Shown here: piece by piece, positions 11,401 through 23,130 of the stretch
How the letters are laid out: every line of letters starts with the position of its first letter
How positions within the stretch are numbered: the first letter of the stretch is position 1
From: Salvator merianae
Lineage: Eukaryota > Chordata > Lepidosauria > Squamata > Teiidae
Reading direction: 5' to 3'
Length of the DNA stretch: 64,000 nucleotides
NCBI GenBank assembly: GCA_003586115.2
Contig: QVOM02000034.1
Span: forward strand, 16,353,289-16,417,288
Notes under the pieces: generated by a model
The model's input: the letters and a program-made list of their open reading frames with translations, nothing else
Database searches by the model: none
What the model was told of the DNA's origin: nothing
Position numbers and translations under genes: made by a program

Positions 11401-11587
11401 AGTTGGCCTTCTCCAGGTCCCATCAGCCAATCCATGTCAGCTGGCAGGCCCCAGGGGAAGGGCCTTCTCTGTGGCGGCTCTGACCCTGTGGAACCAGCTC
11501 CCCTTAGAGATCCGTACTGCCCCTACTCTCCTGGCCTTTCGGAAGATCTTAAAAACACACCTTTGCCGGCAGGCCTGGGGACACTGA
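8463..11587 (+). pseudogene. LINE ORF2: AP endonuclease + reverse transcriptase, broken
   Basis: ORF2 nicks target DNA and primes reverse transcription of the element's RNA. The first frame (8463-10889, 808 codons) carries the endonuclease motifs NARSVNNK (residue ~101), VTETWL (~127), GDFNV (~233) and SDHSLLRL (~300). It then carries the RT blocks NNYCPVSNLPFIGNVVEKV (~595), GFRPGYSTETAL (~640), LLDLSAAFD (~669), GVPQGSVLSPLLFN (~727) and catalytic YADDTQLY (~759). The codon at 10887-10889 is TGA. The C-terminal RT/thumb region continues past it and is open in another frame at 10874-11587 (VRNLGVLLD, RIDYCNALY, VQNAAARAI, LHWLPV, LWNQLPLEI). The frame change maps to the G run at 10928-10937. 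The ATG at 8463 is simply the first in frame; conserved sequence begins near 8745. Confidence 0.9.
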
Positions 11588-11853
11588 ATTTGATGCTCCA
11601 CTTGATTGGTAGGATGACTGCATAGAGTGAATGTTAGTTAGGAATGTATGTTAGGTTTGGGGTTTTAGATAGATTTTAAATTGTAATTTTAGATGGTTTG
11701 CTAATTGCAATTTTAGATGGGTTTTAAATTGGACAAAGATTGGATTATTTTATTATTATCATGTGTATTTATATGTTGTAAGCCGCCCCGAGTCTTCGGA
11801 GAGGGGCGGCATACAAATCCAATAAATAAATTAAATAAATAAATAAATAAATT
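11588..11853 (+). other. LINE 3' UTR with (AAAT)n tail
   Basis: Non-coding AT-rich sequence follows ORF2 and ends in about eight AAAT-type units (11819-11853). The hairpin at 11782-11810 is the likely recognition structure for the element's own reverse transcriptase, as in related LINEs (inference). Its sequence is matched by the tail of the SINE at 50287-50678. Confidence 0.85.
11782..11810 (+). other. 3' UTR hairpin
   Basis: GCCGCCCC (11782-11789) pairs perfectly with GGGGCGGC (11803-11810). Inside the loop, CCGA and TCGG can pair further. It lies about 10 bases upstream of the tail repeat. Confidence 0.85.
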
Positions 11854-14263
11854 TTGTGGACAATCCTGTGGACAAATTCATCAACCTAAATAGTCCAATG
11901 TTATTTAAAATTTCAGTAGATTTCTTGAGTGACTTAATTAAATTTGTAGAATGTAATTATAGCCTGTATATTATAAGTAAATTTAAGCATTTTTGTTTGC
12001 TTTTCACATATTAGAATGTCTAATTATTAAAGCCAACCTTGCTGTTGCATCAGAATGGTATCAGTTACTGCCTGCATTTGTAAGACAGACTCTTCATGTT
12101 AAAGAAAAATTGTGGGTAAAATTATGCTTTTTTGATACAGTTCCATCTTTGTTTAATAAAAAAAAAAGTAGAAATGACCCAGGATATTTGTGAATAATAC
12201 ATGGTGAAAGGGGTACAGGGTAACCCCTTTTGTATCCTACATAACAAACAGATTCGGACAAAAGCATCATCTATGCCTTTTTTACGATAATGAGAATGAC
12301 ATTAACCAAAGTCAGCTCCAGTGATGGAATTAGAATGCAACATAGCTGCCTTTTTAAAGAATTTCCTCTGAAAAATGTCTGAATTTGAATTGCTAGAGGT
12401 AAGTGCCAGGCATGAGGAGGGTACAGAAAGGAGCCTCATGCTGGCTGAATATCACAGTTTGAAATTAATGTTATGTTTATTTTTGCCCACCTGCTGTCTT
12501 GTCCAATTGCTAGTTTGTCAATGAACCCTTCCTAAAATTATAATAATAGTAATAATTGAGAGAAGGTGAGCAAAACAAATCAATTCAGTCCTATGAAATT
12601 TCACCTGCACAGAACCTTCCAATTTTTCCATCTTTGCCGCTGTGCATGGTTTCTTTCTTTCCTCCTTTGGAGAAGATAAATAATGCAATCCTAAATATGC
12701 ACATTTAGAGTGAATCACTATATAAAAATAATCAGAATCTATGCAGGAGTGGTAGAATAAATAACCAAACTGAAGTATAGAATGGATATTTAGGGAATAT
12801 TAGGGGACATAAATCTTGAAAAATTAGAGTTTCCTGGGGATTAAACATACTGTATGGATGGTACTTTTCTGGTTTATATTCACAGCAATCTCAAATCAGA
12901 GACTCTGCAGCAAACCGTACTAGGGTGATTGCCCTTAAAATCTTTCCAGATTCACCTTGGAAATATCATTTCTGTGTTTACAATATTTCCTCTTTGGGCT
13001 ATGGGGAAATGTACTTTGCCATCTAGGAATATTATTTAAGGCAGTTGAGACAGAAGTTGGTAAGGATATTTTCAGCTGAACCTAATAGATAGAATGCTAA
13101 ATCAGAACAGGCTTTTCAGGCTTATGTAGCATCTTCTTCAAGAAAATACAGAATCACATAAAGCAAGGCACAGTATTCTTACATCATTTCCCTGATCTAA
13201 AATTCCACCCAGTCTCTATTTTGCACATGCAATTCAAGCACAAGGTATGCATTCATTTCAAGGAAGTCAGCAAGCAAAGGAATGGATGAATTTATCTTCC
13301 TCTGCTGTAGGTAGCAGAATGCTCATCCTATTGGCAAACTCTGTGCATTTCAGCTTCTATAGCCACAACACTTTGCTATTGTGCACTGTGTAGTTAAGTA
13401 ATAAACCAGATATACCATCACCCATACATAGGAAATGTTCACATGGCATCTTTATGGCACCATGAATCCACCATGAGGTATAGGGATTGCACTGGATGCT
13501 CTAGATAGGTGCGGCATTTACACAAACCCTTGCTTGTCCAGCTGCTATGCTACTGCAAGCATCCTTTATGGCACTTGAATGTCAGTGTGGGAGAAAAAGC
13601 TCTGGGAGCATTTTCTCTGCTTGCCAACTGCCCCTGTCACCACTGAAGAAGACTTATCTTTCTCTTCAGTGGCCTCTGGAGGTCCTCAAGCACAGCTTAA
13701 ATCAATCCAAAAATAATAATAATACTAATACTTCATACCATGCTATCAGATCTGCGATAAACTGGATTAACAAATGTAAAACATAAACATTAAATTGTAA
13801 AAATTGTAGGAATGTATAACTACGTGTATGGATTTCTCCTCTAGATAATTATCTGCTTATTTGTAAACCTGGATGTACTGTTATCTGCAAAATGCACATT
13901 TTATGTAAATTGTCTTATTCGAATAAAAAGAAAAAACAGCAACCACAGCATATGACCCGGGGGACCTTTTCCTTTGTTCAATGACCCTGCCCCACAGCAT
14001 CAAGATCATTTCAGTGGAACAAAAGTTCCCCAGCTATGATCTTGATAGCCAGGGGCAGTGAGTGGCATAAGAACAGCCCACAGACACTTTAAAAATAATA
14101 CTGTGGATGTAGTATTATGCTTAATACGCATGCAAAAGAGCAGTGCATTTGTAGCACATACATACCCATGCAAGTCTTGGCGTTGTCTTTCTTTTGTAAT
14201 GGGGAAGGGTTCTCTGTGTCTATCACCAGCATTGGTGGTTAGTTCATCTTATGGACAGTTTGG
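11854..14263. other. Unassigned AT-rich intergenic sequence
   Basis: No coding, RNA or strong repeat signal. Small A- and T-rich stretches and a short imperfect inverted repeat (about 14000-14050, ATCAAGATCAT...ATGATCTTGAT) are the only structures noted. Confidence 0.45.
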
Positions 14264-14466
14264 GGTATACCAGACCAGCAAGTGTACTAGCAGCCTCCCT
14301 TCTGCACAATGGTGCAGTCTAAGGGTGGCCCAACCAGTCTAAGGGAGGCCCCACTTGGTCTAAATGAGCCCCACCCAGACTAAGGGAGGCCCCACCTGGG
14401 ACGTCCCTTAGACTGCACCAGCATGAGAAAAGGAGGCTCCTAGTATGCTTGCTGGTCTGGTATACC
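14264..14466. repeat. Foldback element with tandem 20-bp core
   Basis: The left arm starts GGTATACCAGACCAGCAAG at 14264. The right arm ends with its exact complement, CTTGCTGGTCTGGTATACC, at 14466. The arms stay similar for about 60 bp, through GTGCAGTCTAAGGG. The loop holds four units of 20-21 bp starting at 14316, 14336, 14357 and 14377 with the core AGTCTAAGGGAGGCCCCAC. Confidence 0.85.
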
Positions 14467-14529
14467 AGCCAGCGCAGAATCACCCTTTCTTGTTATATTT
14501 ATGCACTACTTTGTGTGTTTCCCCCAAAC

Positions 14530-14625
14530 ACCTCTTTGGTCACTGTGAGAACAAGATCCTGAACTAGATGGACCATTGAGCCAATGCAGCATGGCACATC
14601 CTATGTTTTTATGTCCTTTCTCTTA
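14530..14625 (+). mobile_element. CR1 3'-end fragment
   Basis: The segment has the CR1 3' UTR pattern CTGAACTAGATGGACCATTG followed, about 30 bases on, by a decayed TTATGTCC tail. The better-preserved copy ending at 51913 shows the same order. Confidence 0.5.
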
Positions 14626-15466
14626 ACTTCATATAGCGAATCCATCAACGAAGAACTATTGCTGTTATTTGTAAGGGGTGTTCTCCTAATCTGCTTCTTA
14701 CTGTGCAACCAAAGAGAAAGTGAGAGGTTTGGTGGGTTAAATCCATTTATTCCTTTCTCCCTGCAGTCTTCATGCACACCTCAAAGCTATTTTGGAGGGT
14801 CCTCTATCCTTGCAGACTGACTTCTTTTTTCTAGTGGGGGAGTGTGAACAATTGCACTACTGCATCTAAGCCTATTTAGGATTCTAATAGTCCAATAAAA
14901 ATGGAGATAAATGTTCAAGGTCTCCCACCATTTCATTGTCCTCCTGTGACACTTTACAAATTGGGAAGAAACATCTGCATAGGATCCCATGTGACTACAG
15001 AGCCTAAGTTTCTTCACAAACTCATGAAGAGCAATGCAGATGTAAACCCTCCACTTCCTCCTTTCCTCCCTCCCTCTTATATAAACTGGCATTTGACTCC
15101 CTTTTTGCATACTTTCCCAATCTTGGGGCAGGGTGGGATGCCCTGTCCCAGAATTAGCAACCTGCCTCAGGCTGAGATGGGTTGCTGTTGGTCCCTGAAG
15201 GCTGTGCCAGTTCTGGAGTCAGTGCAGAAGGCCAGAAATGCCCTCCCCCTGTTTCCCATAAGAAGGGGATATATGCCTTCTGTGCAGGGTCCACTGTTCC
15301 AGGACAAGTAAGTAGCATTCCAGTAGACCTTGATGTTAAGGTCTACCAATAAAGAAGGCTGAGACACCATTTTGGGCACTCTTGTCCAGTTTATGCTCTG
15401 TCCTTTCCCTATCCCTTGCTAGCATGTAGAGGAGGGACAGTAGACCTTTTCCTAGTCTGGGACAAT
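14626..15466. other. Unassigned, with Harbinger-like composite segments
   Basis: No gene seen. 15110-15420 contains segments shared with 27400-27470 and 53580-53620 (a 'gggatg...cctgtccc...gcaacctgcc' block) and a 'ccagtagacctt...aggtctacc' inverted block shared with 1780-1810. This suggests an old composite MITE with lost ends. Confidence 0.4.
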
Positions 15467-15645
15467 GGCGTTTTCTGCACTTGGCCTTATTCCAGATTAT
15501 ATCTTGCAATAGGGATCTGCCATCTGCATGAACTATGAACTATGGCAGGCCCTACTTGGGGCCTGCTATAATCAGCACTAGTGTTTGGATAGGAAATCCC
15601 TATTCTGGGATATAGTCCAGAATAAAGTCAAGTGCAGAAAGGGTC
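15467..15645. mobile_element. Foldback MITE, Harbinger-like, TSD AAT
   Basis: A 179-bp element begins GGCGTTTTCTGCACTTGGCC and ends AAGTCAAGTGCAGAAAGGGTC. The arms are inverted copies over most of its length, through TTATTCCAGATTATATC and GATATAGTCCAGAATAA. AAT flanks both sides (15464-15466, 15646-15648). It has no coding capacity. Confidence 0.8.
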
Positions 15646-16099
15646 AATGTCCCATGTGGAAAGGGCCCTCATCTCTACTGCTTCTCATTGAATGAGATAT
15701 GAAATTCTCAAACAGGACTACTGTAATTTATTCTCTGGATACTGCACTCCATCCCAGGTTATACTTGGGAGAACAGCTGACTACCAACCAGATGCTTGTA
15801 TTTCTTCCTATCTTTTCACTCTGTCCTTTGCCCAATGAATCAGTGTTTAGGTTATGCTTTCAGGGCAATGGTGATGATGCTGATTTGCCATTTCCTTCTG
15901 TTTGTCAGCTGCAATGTTGGCTGTGTCAAACAATCTCTGTGCATTCCTACTCTTTCCTTCAAGAAGATGTCACTGCTTAGATATTGACAGGAGAGGAAGG
16001 AAATCAATGATGCACTGGACATGAAAGGATAGGGCAACATGCAAGATGGTGGCAGGTGTTTTGAATTAGTGCTTCAGCCCATTTTGAATAATATCTGAC
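15646..16099. other. Unassigned sequence
   Basis: Overlapping short open frames at 15699-16040 on both strands show no recognisable domain. No repeat recognised. Confidence 0.4.
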
Positions 16100-16225
16100 A
16101 TATTATTTTAAATGCTTTAAAAGCATTTTCTGGCCTTTAATGTGAATGCTACCACATGCTACCACCTTTAAGCCACTTTTGAACCACTTTTTTAAAAAAA
16201 ATAAATTGTGTGGATACAGCCTTTG
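16100..16225 (-). repeat. Dispersed repeat, copy 1 (pair at 55965)
   Basis: Its reverse complement shares AGGTGGTAGCAT and ACATTAAAGGCCAGAAAATG, in the same order, with 55970-56030. It ends GTGTGGATACAGCC, resembling inverted GGCTG termini of the copy at 55965-56137. Probably a MITE; ends approximate. Confidence 0.5.
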
Positions 16226-16426
16226 ACTCTGATCTTATACTGGCATTCCCAGCTGCTACCTGATTCTTTGAACTTGTGTGGCCAGAGATAAAATCTGGTA
16301 CCTTTTCCAAGCTTCAGCTCTGACTATTTTGTTTCATCACAATGAAATGCCAGGAGCACCATAACAAATCTCATGGATAAATCCTTAAATCCATAGCTCA
16401 GTGTGAACTCATCCTATATTGAGTTA

Positions 16427-16642
16427 GGCTGTGTTCAGACATAACAAAAGGGGTGACTTGGAGGCGCCTCATAGTGACAGCGTGTGGCACTCGTGTTCTG
16501 AAGTCTCCTCTAATCCACCTTTTCTAGCATAGAATGTTCACGAGAGGGGGAAGGGGCAGATTGGTGTGTGAACAATCCCATCTCGAAGCCATCTTTGAGC
16601 TGCCGTAGAGATGCTTTTTTGTGTGTGTGTCTGATCACAGCC
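16427..16642. mobile_element. MITE with GGCTGTG termini, TSD TTA
   Basis: The left terminus GGCTGTGTTCAGACA and the reverse complement of the right terminus (GGCTGTGATCAGACA) match at 14 of 15 positions. TTA flanks both sides (16424-16426, 16643-16645), the classic PIF/Harbinger target. The 216-bp interior is non-coding and includes a (GT)n stretch next to the right terminus. Confidence 0.7.
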
Positions 16643-17575
16643 TTAGACCAACTTTTCTTGCACCACGATAAACTACTCTTGATTAGTGATGCCTTGGCTT
16701 TCTTCCCATATCCACCGTCTCTTTCCTCTCTGAACTGATGCTTGAATTTGCACAGGGATTCCGTAAACAGAGAATCCTTTCTAATTCAGTCAGGGTTGGC
16801 AGAAAAAGTGAGCAGCTCAGGAGGTTATCAGCTTCTTGAAGGACACATCGTAAACATCAAGCTGAGCAAAGGTATCTGCCGAATATCCTGACAAGCTGTG
16901 GTCAAGGGTCAGAACAATGGCCTAGGATTTCAATAGGCACAGGAGCAGCAGCAAAATGACTAGTCAGCCAAGAACAATTTCTGCAAATGGTACCTCTTTC
17001 TCCCTCTCTTTCTTTTTTATTTAACACACAGTATTGTGTATTCTATGATAACTCGTAAAAGGAAAAGGGGAGGGGAGGGAAGAGACAGTCTAAGCAAAGG
17101 CTTCAACAAAAACAAAACAATGTAATATTTCCTTGATCCTTGTTTAGTGGGATTTGAATCCCAACTTAATTTAATCTTTTGACTTATCCTGCAGGTAGTA
17201 CTTGATTATGTTCCAGTGCCACTAGTAATAGGACTGCAGACCGGAATGAAATAATAATAAAAATAAAAATGGTTGCTGCTATTAACTTGAAAAACAAAGG
17301 TTTTAACAGGGGCTCTTGATGGCTTCACCCTGCATAACACCACACAGATGGATGACTGCATCTTTGAGTCTGTCCCCTGTCGCCTGATTTTAATAACTTC
17401 CTGTAAGTGTTACATACAAAAGTTTGAAAACACCATCAATTCAAAAATCTCCTTGGGCCCGATAGACCTGAGATAGAAATCAGTGCACCAGATTTGGCTG
17501 CATGAGAATTAGCCCTGTAATGTTGACTGATAGATACTAGCGTACTTCAGAGAAGAAATTGATCACAAGGTTGAG
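16643..17575. other. Unassigned; 16735-16980 possibly constrained
   Basis: No coding or repeat signal. The 16735-16980 stretch is of balanced composition and repeat-free, unlike most of its surroundings. Conservation cannot be judged from one sequence. Confidence 0.35.
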
Positions 17576-17577
17576 TT

Positions 17578-17825
17578 TAGGGCAGGGATGAACAAGGTTT
17601 TGTACATGGGGGCCACAAAACTTGACTTGTGCAGGCACAGGAGCTGCAAAATTCAAAACAGGCTCTTTTTTATTATATTATACTTTTTATTTTTTATATA
17701 TATATATATTATATTTTTTATTATACTCAGAATAAAATAGACTAATTCATTCCTTGCTGGCTGCAGAAGAGCTCTTTGATGGCCACATGTGACCTTCGGG
17801 CTGGATTTTGGTTACCTTGGCCTAC
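17578..17825. mobile_element. Possible hAT-like non-autonomous element
   Basis: It starts GGGCAGGGATGAACAAGG and ends in a 'ggccacatgtgacc...gggctggatttt' block, the layout of common hAT-derived repeats. An AT-rich core (about 17669-17735, with (TA)n) separates the ends. Terminal match is weak and no 8-bp duplication was found. Confidence 0.28.
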
Positions 17826-20089
17826 AGAAACATGCGGTGTGATCCTAATATCATTTTCCTTGAAGCAACCATCCTTGACCACAATGGAAATTACTTCTGA
17901 GCATATAGGGTCAGCAAGAATGACTGCAGATGGATCCACACTGTGTTGTGAACCAGTATGATTCCAGTGTCATGTTGTCTAGCATAAGCACAAGCCCTAG
18001 TGTTATTGGACTCTATGAGTAGTAGTTGGGTCAAGTGGTAGTAATTGCCTCTTACTATAGCACAACAGTGCACATGCTTGTTCCTTGGAGTGTCTAGACA
18101 AAATTTCTCAAGATGTTATGATACTGGATTCATACTGGTGTCATGACATGGAGAGCCTGAGAATATGAAAAACAGACCTCATCTTCACTCTTGGATCTAT
18201 GGGCTTTCAGGCCAGAAAGATGGAGAATCCAAAGAAGAGTAGACCAAAGTTCTCTGGGGAAGTCTGAGAAAGTGACTAATTTATTCTACTAGCTTAGAAA
18301 AATGCTAATTGTGATACAAATGGATCAGGAGTGGGAAGGTTCCAGTCTGATCATCATGGAAACTTGGTATAATTCTAGATATATTATAGTTTTAAAACAT
18401 GCACTGGGTGTGGGCTTGTGTGAAGGAGAGAGGAAGAGAGAAGGGCGGAGAAGGCTGTCCCTGGAAGTGCAATGCAGCATGGGATGGGTCTGGCTTAAAT
18501 TCTTGTCTTGAGGATTAAGAATTCTTGTCTTGGCTGAATCTGCACAGCATCATTATGGCACATTGAGTGCTCACTGAGAGTGCAATGTCTGCTCAACACT
18601 GCTCTTTCATTGTGCTCTCAAAATGGATGAAAAGCTTGGTATCTGATCAGATGCCACACTGTTCCTTCTTTATGCTGCTACAAGCACGAATAAGGCACTG
18701 TAGTGGCAGAGTAAGCTGAAGGCTCAGAGAGACCTTGTCTCATCACTGCTGATGTTGCTGCCTGTTCTCAAAGGCAGGAAATGGCCCGTGGATCCATGTC
18801 TTGTCTTCCACCCTAAACTCACCTTCCATTTCAAAGCAGAGACCACTCCTTCAATATGGAGGGCAGGGGAAACCCTTCTCCCCACCTGTCAAATGGCATG
18901 GAGGCTTTCCTTGTTGCCCTTTCATGGGTGAGCGAGGCTTGCTCCCCTCCCTCACTGGATCAGATATCATTGTACAGCCAATCATATGATAGGAGGGCTT
19001 CCTTCCCCACAGGATTATCTAGCTTCTCTTGCCCATCAAATGGAGATGAGGAAAGCCATTGTGCCATTTGACAGAGCGGATAGAGCAATTCTACCTAAAG
19101 GGAAACAAATTGCTTCCCTTTAAGGCAACATAGGGTGGGTGATTTCCTTAAAGCTCCTTTACCCACTCTTCCAGATTCATCCTCTAACTTGCAAGAGCTG
19201 TGATGATGGCAGCAAGGAAGTTCTCTGACCCTTCTGTTGCACTGACAGCCTGATCATCAGCTGATGGTCAGGCCTCCATTAAGTGTCGGAAGCTGAGAAT
19301 ATGTCCCTCTGTGTTCCCATTTGAAAAACAGTGTGAGTGGTTCTGATTGAAGCTGTGCTGAGACCTTCAAAGTGCACATTTGTGTGTGATGTAATGGGAG
19401 TGTTTTAGTGCTACACACAGGAAATCTAAATTTCCTGCCCCTGCCAGGTCCTCCCATTCACAATTAGATTCAGAGAGAGAGAGAGAAGGGAAACTATGTT
19501 TGTAGTTGTCTTTCAAATAATTTTTAGTAGAGTTTGTTAGAAATACAAGAGAAATACCAGCATGAACTGGACCAGCATGGACCAGCTCTGTGCCTTTGTT
19601 CCATTCAATACACGAGAACATAACACACCAGCCTGCTTAAGCTCCATTCCTTGAAATGCTGAGTCCATCAGATTATAGGACACATGTTGTCTTACAGTAA
19701 TCCTGGGCATCATCCTCCCAGTTAAAGCTTTTATGTTGTAATCTGAACATTTCTTTGATTGTTTTCCATTTCTGTCATTCACTTGGCAGTTCCCACTTGC
19801 TCCTTAAAGTATTGAAAACACTTAATTTAATTTTCTTTTCAATTCTCCATCAAGACAGGAATTCCTACCATTCAAAAAGTCACTTCTAAAAATTTAATTT
19901 TAAGCAATCACATTTACACATTACATCTTTCATCTTCTTTTCATATGGATGATAATGTGTCTAAGCAGACAAGGGCAGCGTGCAAACCTAATGGCATGCA
20001 TAACAAACAGGATGCATTTATATCAGTTCCATTATTCAATACAACATTAAAGACAACTGTGCTCCATTATAAAGGTTCATCTGGTCTTG
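17826..20089. other. Unassigned intergenic sequence
   Basis: No gene recognised. 18536-18720 contains an ATCTGCACAGCATC segment also found at 21168, which may mark ends of another dispersed element. Open frames here are short, overlap on both strands and lack domains. Confidence 0.4.
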
Positions 20090-20205
20090 AGCAGTGTCCC
20101 TCAACCTGATGACTTCCTGATGCTACAGGCTACAATTCCCATCAGCAGCAAATAGCATGACAATCAGTTAAATGATGGGAGATGCAGTCCAAAATGTTAG
20201 GGGAA
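20090..20205. mobile_element. Decayed foldback element, hAT-like
   Basis: It has the pattern TACAATTCCCATCAGCAGC, a centre, then GATGGGAGATGCAGTCC. This is an imperfect inverted repeat of the type that is widespread in squamate genomes ('ctacaactcccat' foldbacks). Related copies lie at 45552-45675 and 57630-57765. Class assignment is tentative. Confidence 0.4.
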
Positions 20206-22871
20206 GGCATCATATCACCTCTCTTTGCAACAAAGGCAATTTCTGCACCAAAAGCGGACTGGAGCACTCCAGCTGGAATCACTTCTATTGGAGCAGTTAC
20301 CAGCTGGAACAGTCCAGCTGTCTGGGAATAAGGCTGCGCTCATTTTGGATGGCTGTTCTGGGACAGCCCCAGTGCTGACCTGCACTGCTCCAAAGTTCAC
20401 ACAAGCTTCAGAGATTGCTCTGAGGGCTCTGATAACCAGGAACAAAACTTCCTGGCCTTGGAGCCCTAGGTGTGCCACTAGTCTCTCTGCTAAACCAGAA
20501 CAAGGAGGTATGTGACCTTTTGCATGCCTTCCTGTTCCATTCCACTACCCTCTGGACCACTAGTAGAAGTTTTAATAAAGGTCTACCAGTATCCTAGTCT
20601 AGGTGGACATTTTAGTGGAAAGGAGAGGCCCAGAAGTGGGTTACCCCTCATGCTGGACTGGTATATCAGCCAGTGAAGAAAGGCCAAAACTGCACTGGAT
20701 CTGCACTGGTCTGTTGACTTTGCCAGCACTCTACAATGAATGCCTCACCACCATTGTGGACTGGTCCACAATGACACCAAAGTTCACTGCAATGGGAGAC
20801 CGCTTTAAAGAGTTTCTTGTAGTAGACTGGCAAGACATTCACTGTGCAGATGACTGGGCCAATCTACAGGTGCATGCAGCTTGGCACCATTTTGTTAGAC
20901 TTTCAGAAATGGCCCCAGAAGTGGCTTTTTTCTTGACATGCAGCATAAAAGCCCTGGCCGGCAACTTTGAAGGGAGGAACCTGGCCCTTGAAGTTGGGCC
21001 AGGCTGGGCTTTTACAATGTGGTCAGCCTGTGGTGCACACCATGGGCTGTCCTTCCAGTCTTCCAAATATTTGAGTGCAATTCCTTCTAGGTCCAGGCAA
21101 TAGAGCATGCCAAATCATGTAGAGGGAACAGGGTGGATTAAGGGTTACCCAGGTACTGGCAGGATCTGCACAGCATCTTTATGGTATTTTGAAAGCTTCA
21201 TAAAAGCATATTACATTGCCCCCTCAATATGCATTTGATATGCAGGAAAGTGCAGAGTCTACATGGGCACAGTGCTTCCCTCCCCCCCCCCCGCCCTGCG
21301 TACTGACTCAAGCACTACCCCAATGCTTTAGCTGTAGATTAGGTTGAAGAGCCCTTTGAGCTCTTCATCCTGCTCTCCTTTTGTGGCAGTGACTCTGCCA
21401 CCACTGCTGCCACTCAAGAGGATTTACTGGTTCCCTTGGCAGCATTCCTTGTATTTGAACACAGGAAATGGCATATGGGTTCCCTTCCTTTGATTCTGAT
21501 GTTGAGGGGGAAGGCTGCCCCTTCCCCTGTCTGTCATGGTCTAAGCCAGAAATACGTTTCCACTATTCTTAATGCAGAAGAAGAGAGTCAAAAAGCTTAA
21601 AGTGCTCTTGCCCCCTCCCTGTAATTTTCGAAGCAGGGCCATGTGTATCTGGATGCATCTGGACAGGGAGAAAAGGCCACCCAGAAAAAGGCCCTTGGGT
21701 GTGGTGTCGCTGTATTGCTATTCTCGTTATGCCTTCAGCTAGCCTTCAAGGTATAAAAGCGCCCTCAGAGATGCCCTGTCATTAAACTCTGGTAAAGAAC
21801 TCCGTGGTTACTTTTTGCCCTTTTGCGCAGTCTAGAGAGGTGGTGAGTGTGACATACCTGGGCTGATTTCTGCCTGAAGCCATTTCCTGTCTGGCTATAA
21901 ATTGCACTGGGAGGAAACATGGAAGCTGTGGAACTTTCGATATGCAGTTTCAAAACCTCCAAGGACAGGAAGTGCCATGATTCCTGTCTAGCAGTGGGAT
22001 TGACTGTTCATACAATGATGGCTGCTCCCATGGCCATCAAGAGAGTGCACAGCCGAGTATTTTGTAATATTTAGATAAACCGTGTGTGTGTGGAGGAGAG
22101 AAATAGTTGTAGAATTCCATTCATAAGGATCAAGAAGATGAGGCTGACTAGAAAGGCTCTACTTGTATCCCTGCTTAGAATGAGGTCAGATAATTGTACA
22201 GCCTTGAAAGATGATGAGTATTTTAATACATGAGTATTTTCTTCTTTAGAAATGCAGCACTAAAAGGTTCCATCTTAGCATAAGTTCTAAAAGGAATAAT
22301 ATGCTGTACAGTGCTATTGAGTCAATGCATTAATTGCATGGGCAAAGGAGGCGGGAGGAGAGAGAAAGAGAGCAGCTTTTCACAACACACCCTTTGCTCT
22401 AACGGGGGGAAAAAAGACAGAGAGCATTACATCTGGAAGACAAATTAACAAATTCTGGCCAGAATTCAAATGTAACTAGATAACCTGTGAACCTCTGCAG
22501 AAGAAGCTGCAGCCCTGAAACGTATAACTGTTAAGATGTCAGCAATAGGAAAGGTAAAGTTTTGTTTCCCAACCCTTGGGGCACATGAAACAATCTTATA
22601 TGACTTGGTACCCACCCAATACTTGCATGGACAATAAAACTGCAACATGGTAACCACTTTAAACACCATTGGGTGTTGAGCTTGCAAACCTGATTCCTTC
22701 GGATGATGCTGTATGGTCTAGAAGACACTGGAGTGTGTCATGCAGTAGTCACATTGCAATGGTGGCTGGCAAAGGGGTTTTCAGTCTTAAATCCTTCCCT
22801 GGGCCATGGAGGCCCAATGGCTGTTTTGAGGCACTTACTGGGAGCGCTTCAAATTGCTGGTGAATGCATTG
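20206..22871. other. Unassigned, includes composite MITE segments
   Basis: 20505-20660 shares a 'tgcatgccttcc...tctggac...gtctaccagtat...tagtctaggtgg' order with 26845-26945, so both derive from one repeat. A 166-codon frame at 20603-21103 overlaps this repeat and has no recognised domain; I treat it as non-genic. A C run lies at about 21281-21291. The rest is unassigned. Confidence 0.4.
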
Positions 22872-22906
22872 TTCTTTCTTCCTTTCTTCCTTCCTTCCTT
22901 CCTTCT
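22872..22906. repeat. (CTTC)n microsatellite
   Basis: Short, slightly imperfect tetranucleotide tract. Confidence 0.9.
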
Positions 22907-23130
22907 ATTTAATAGTTTGAGAAAAACAGTTACAATATCTGAAAAAAAAGAATAATATTATTTATGTAACTCAAAACAGTTAGAATGCACAGCACAACTA
23001 TATACACGATATATGCAACATGTATTGCGCAAATCTAGGACTTGTTCTAGGACTCCAACAAATGATAATAACTTCTGAACAGTTTCTGGTCTCTCTTGCC
23101 TATGTCAAAAATCTCTATATATGGCTAGAA

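Larger units (their letters stand above)
7330..11853 (+). mobile_element. Nearly full-length L2/CR1-group non-LTR retrotransposon
   Basis: The order is a GC- and CpG-rich 5' segment (7330-7537), a candidate coiled-coil ORF1 (about 7444-8341), a short T-rich then G-rich spacer (8342-8410), an ORF2 with AP endonuclease and reverse transcriptase (8463-11587), and a 3' UTR with a hairpin and (AAAT)n tail ending at 11853. The ORF2 motifs and AAAT tail fit L2-type elements of vertebrates; CR1 copies elsewhere in this window have different tails (ATTCTATG or TTATGTTC repeats). GC content jumps sharply at both ends. No convincing target-site duplication was found, so the 5' end is approximate. Lesions (stop, frameshifts) make it non-autonomous as assembled. 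Confidence 0.85.

Noticed and set aside
20603..21103. 166-codon + strand frame
   Set aside because: Overlaps a dispersed composite repeat, with conflicting open frames on the other strand and no domain.
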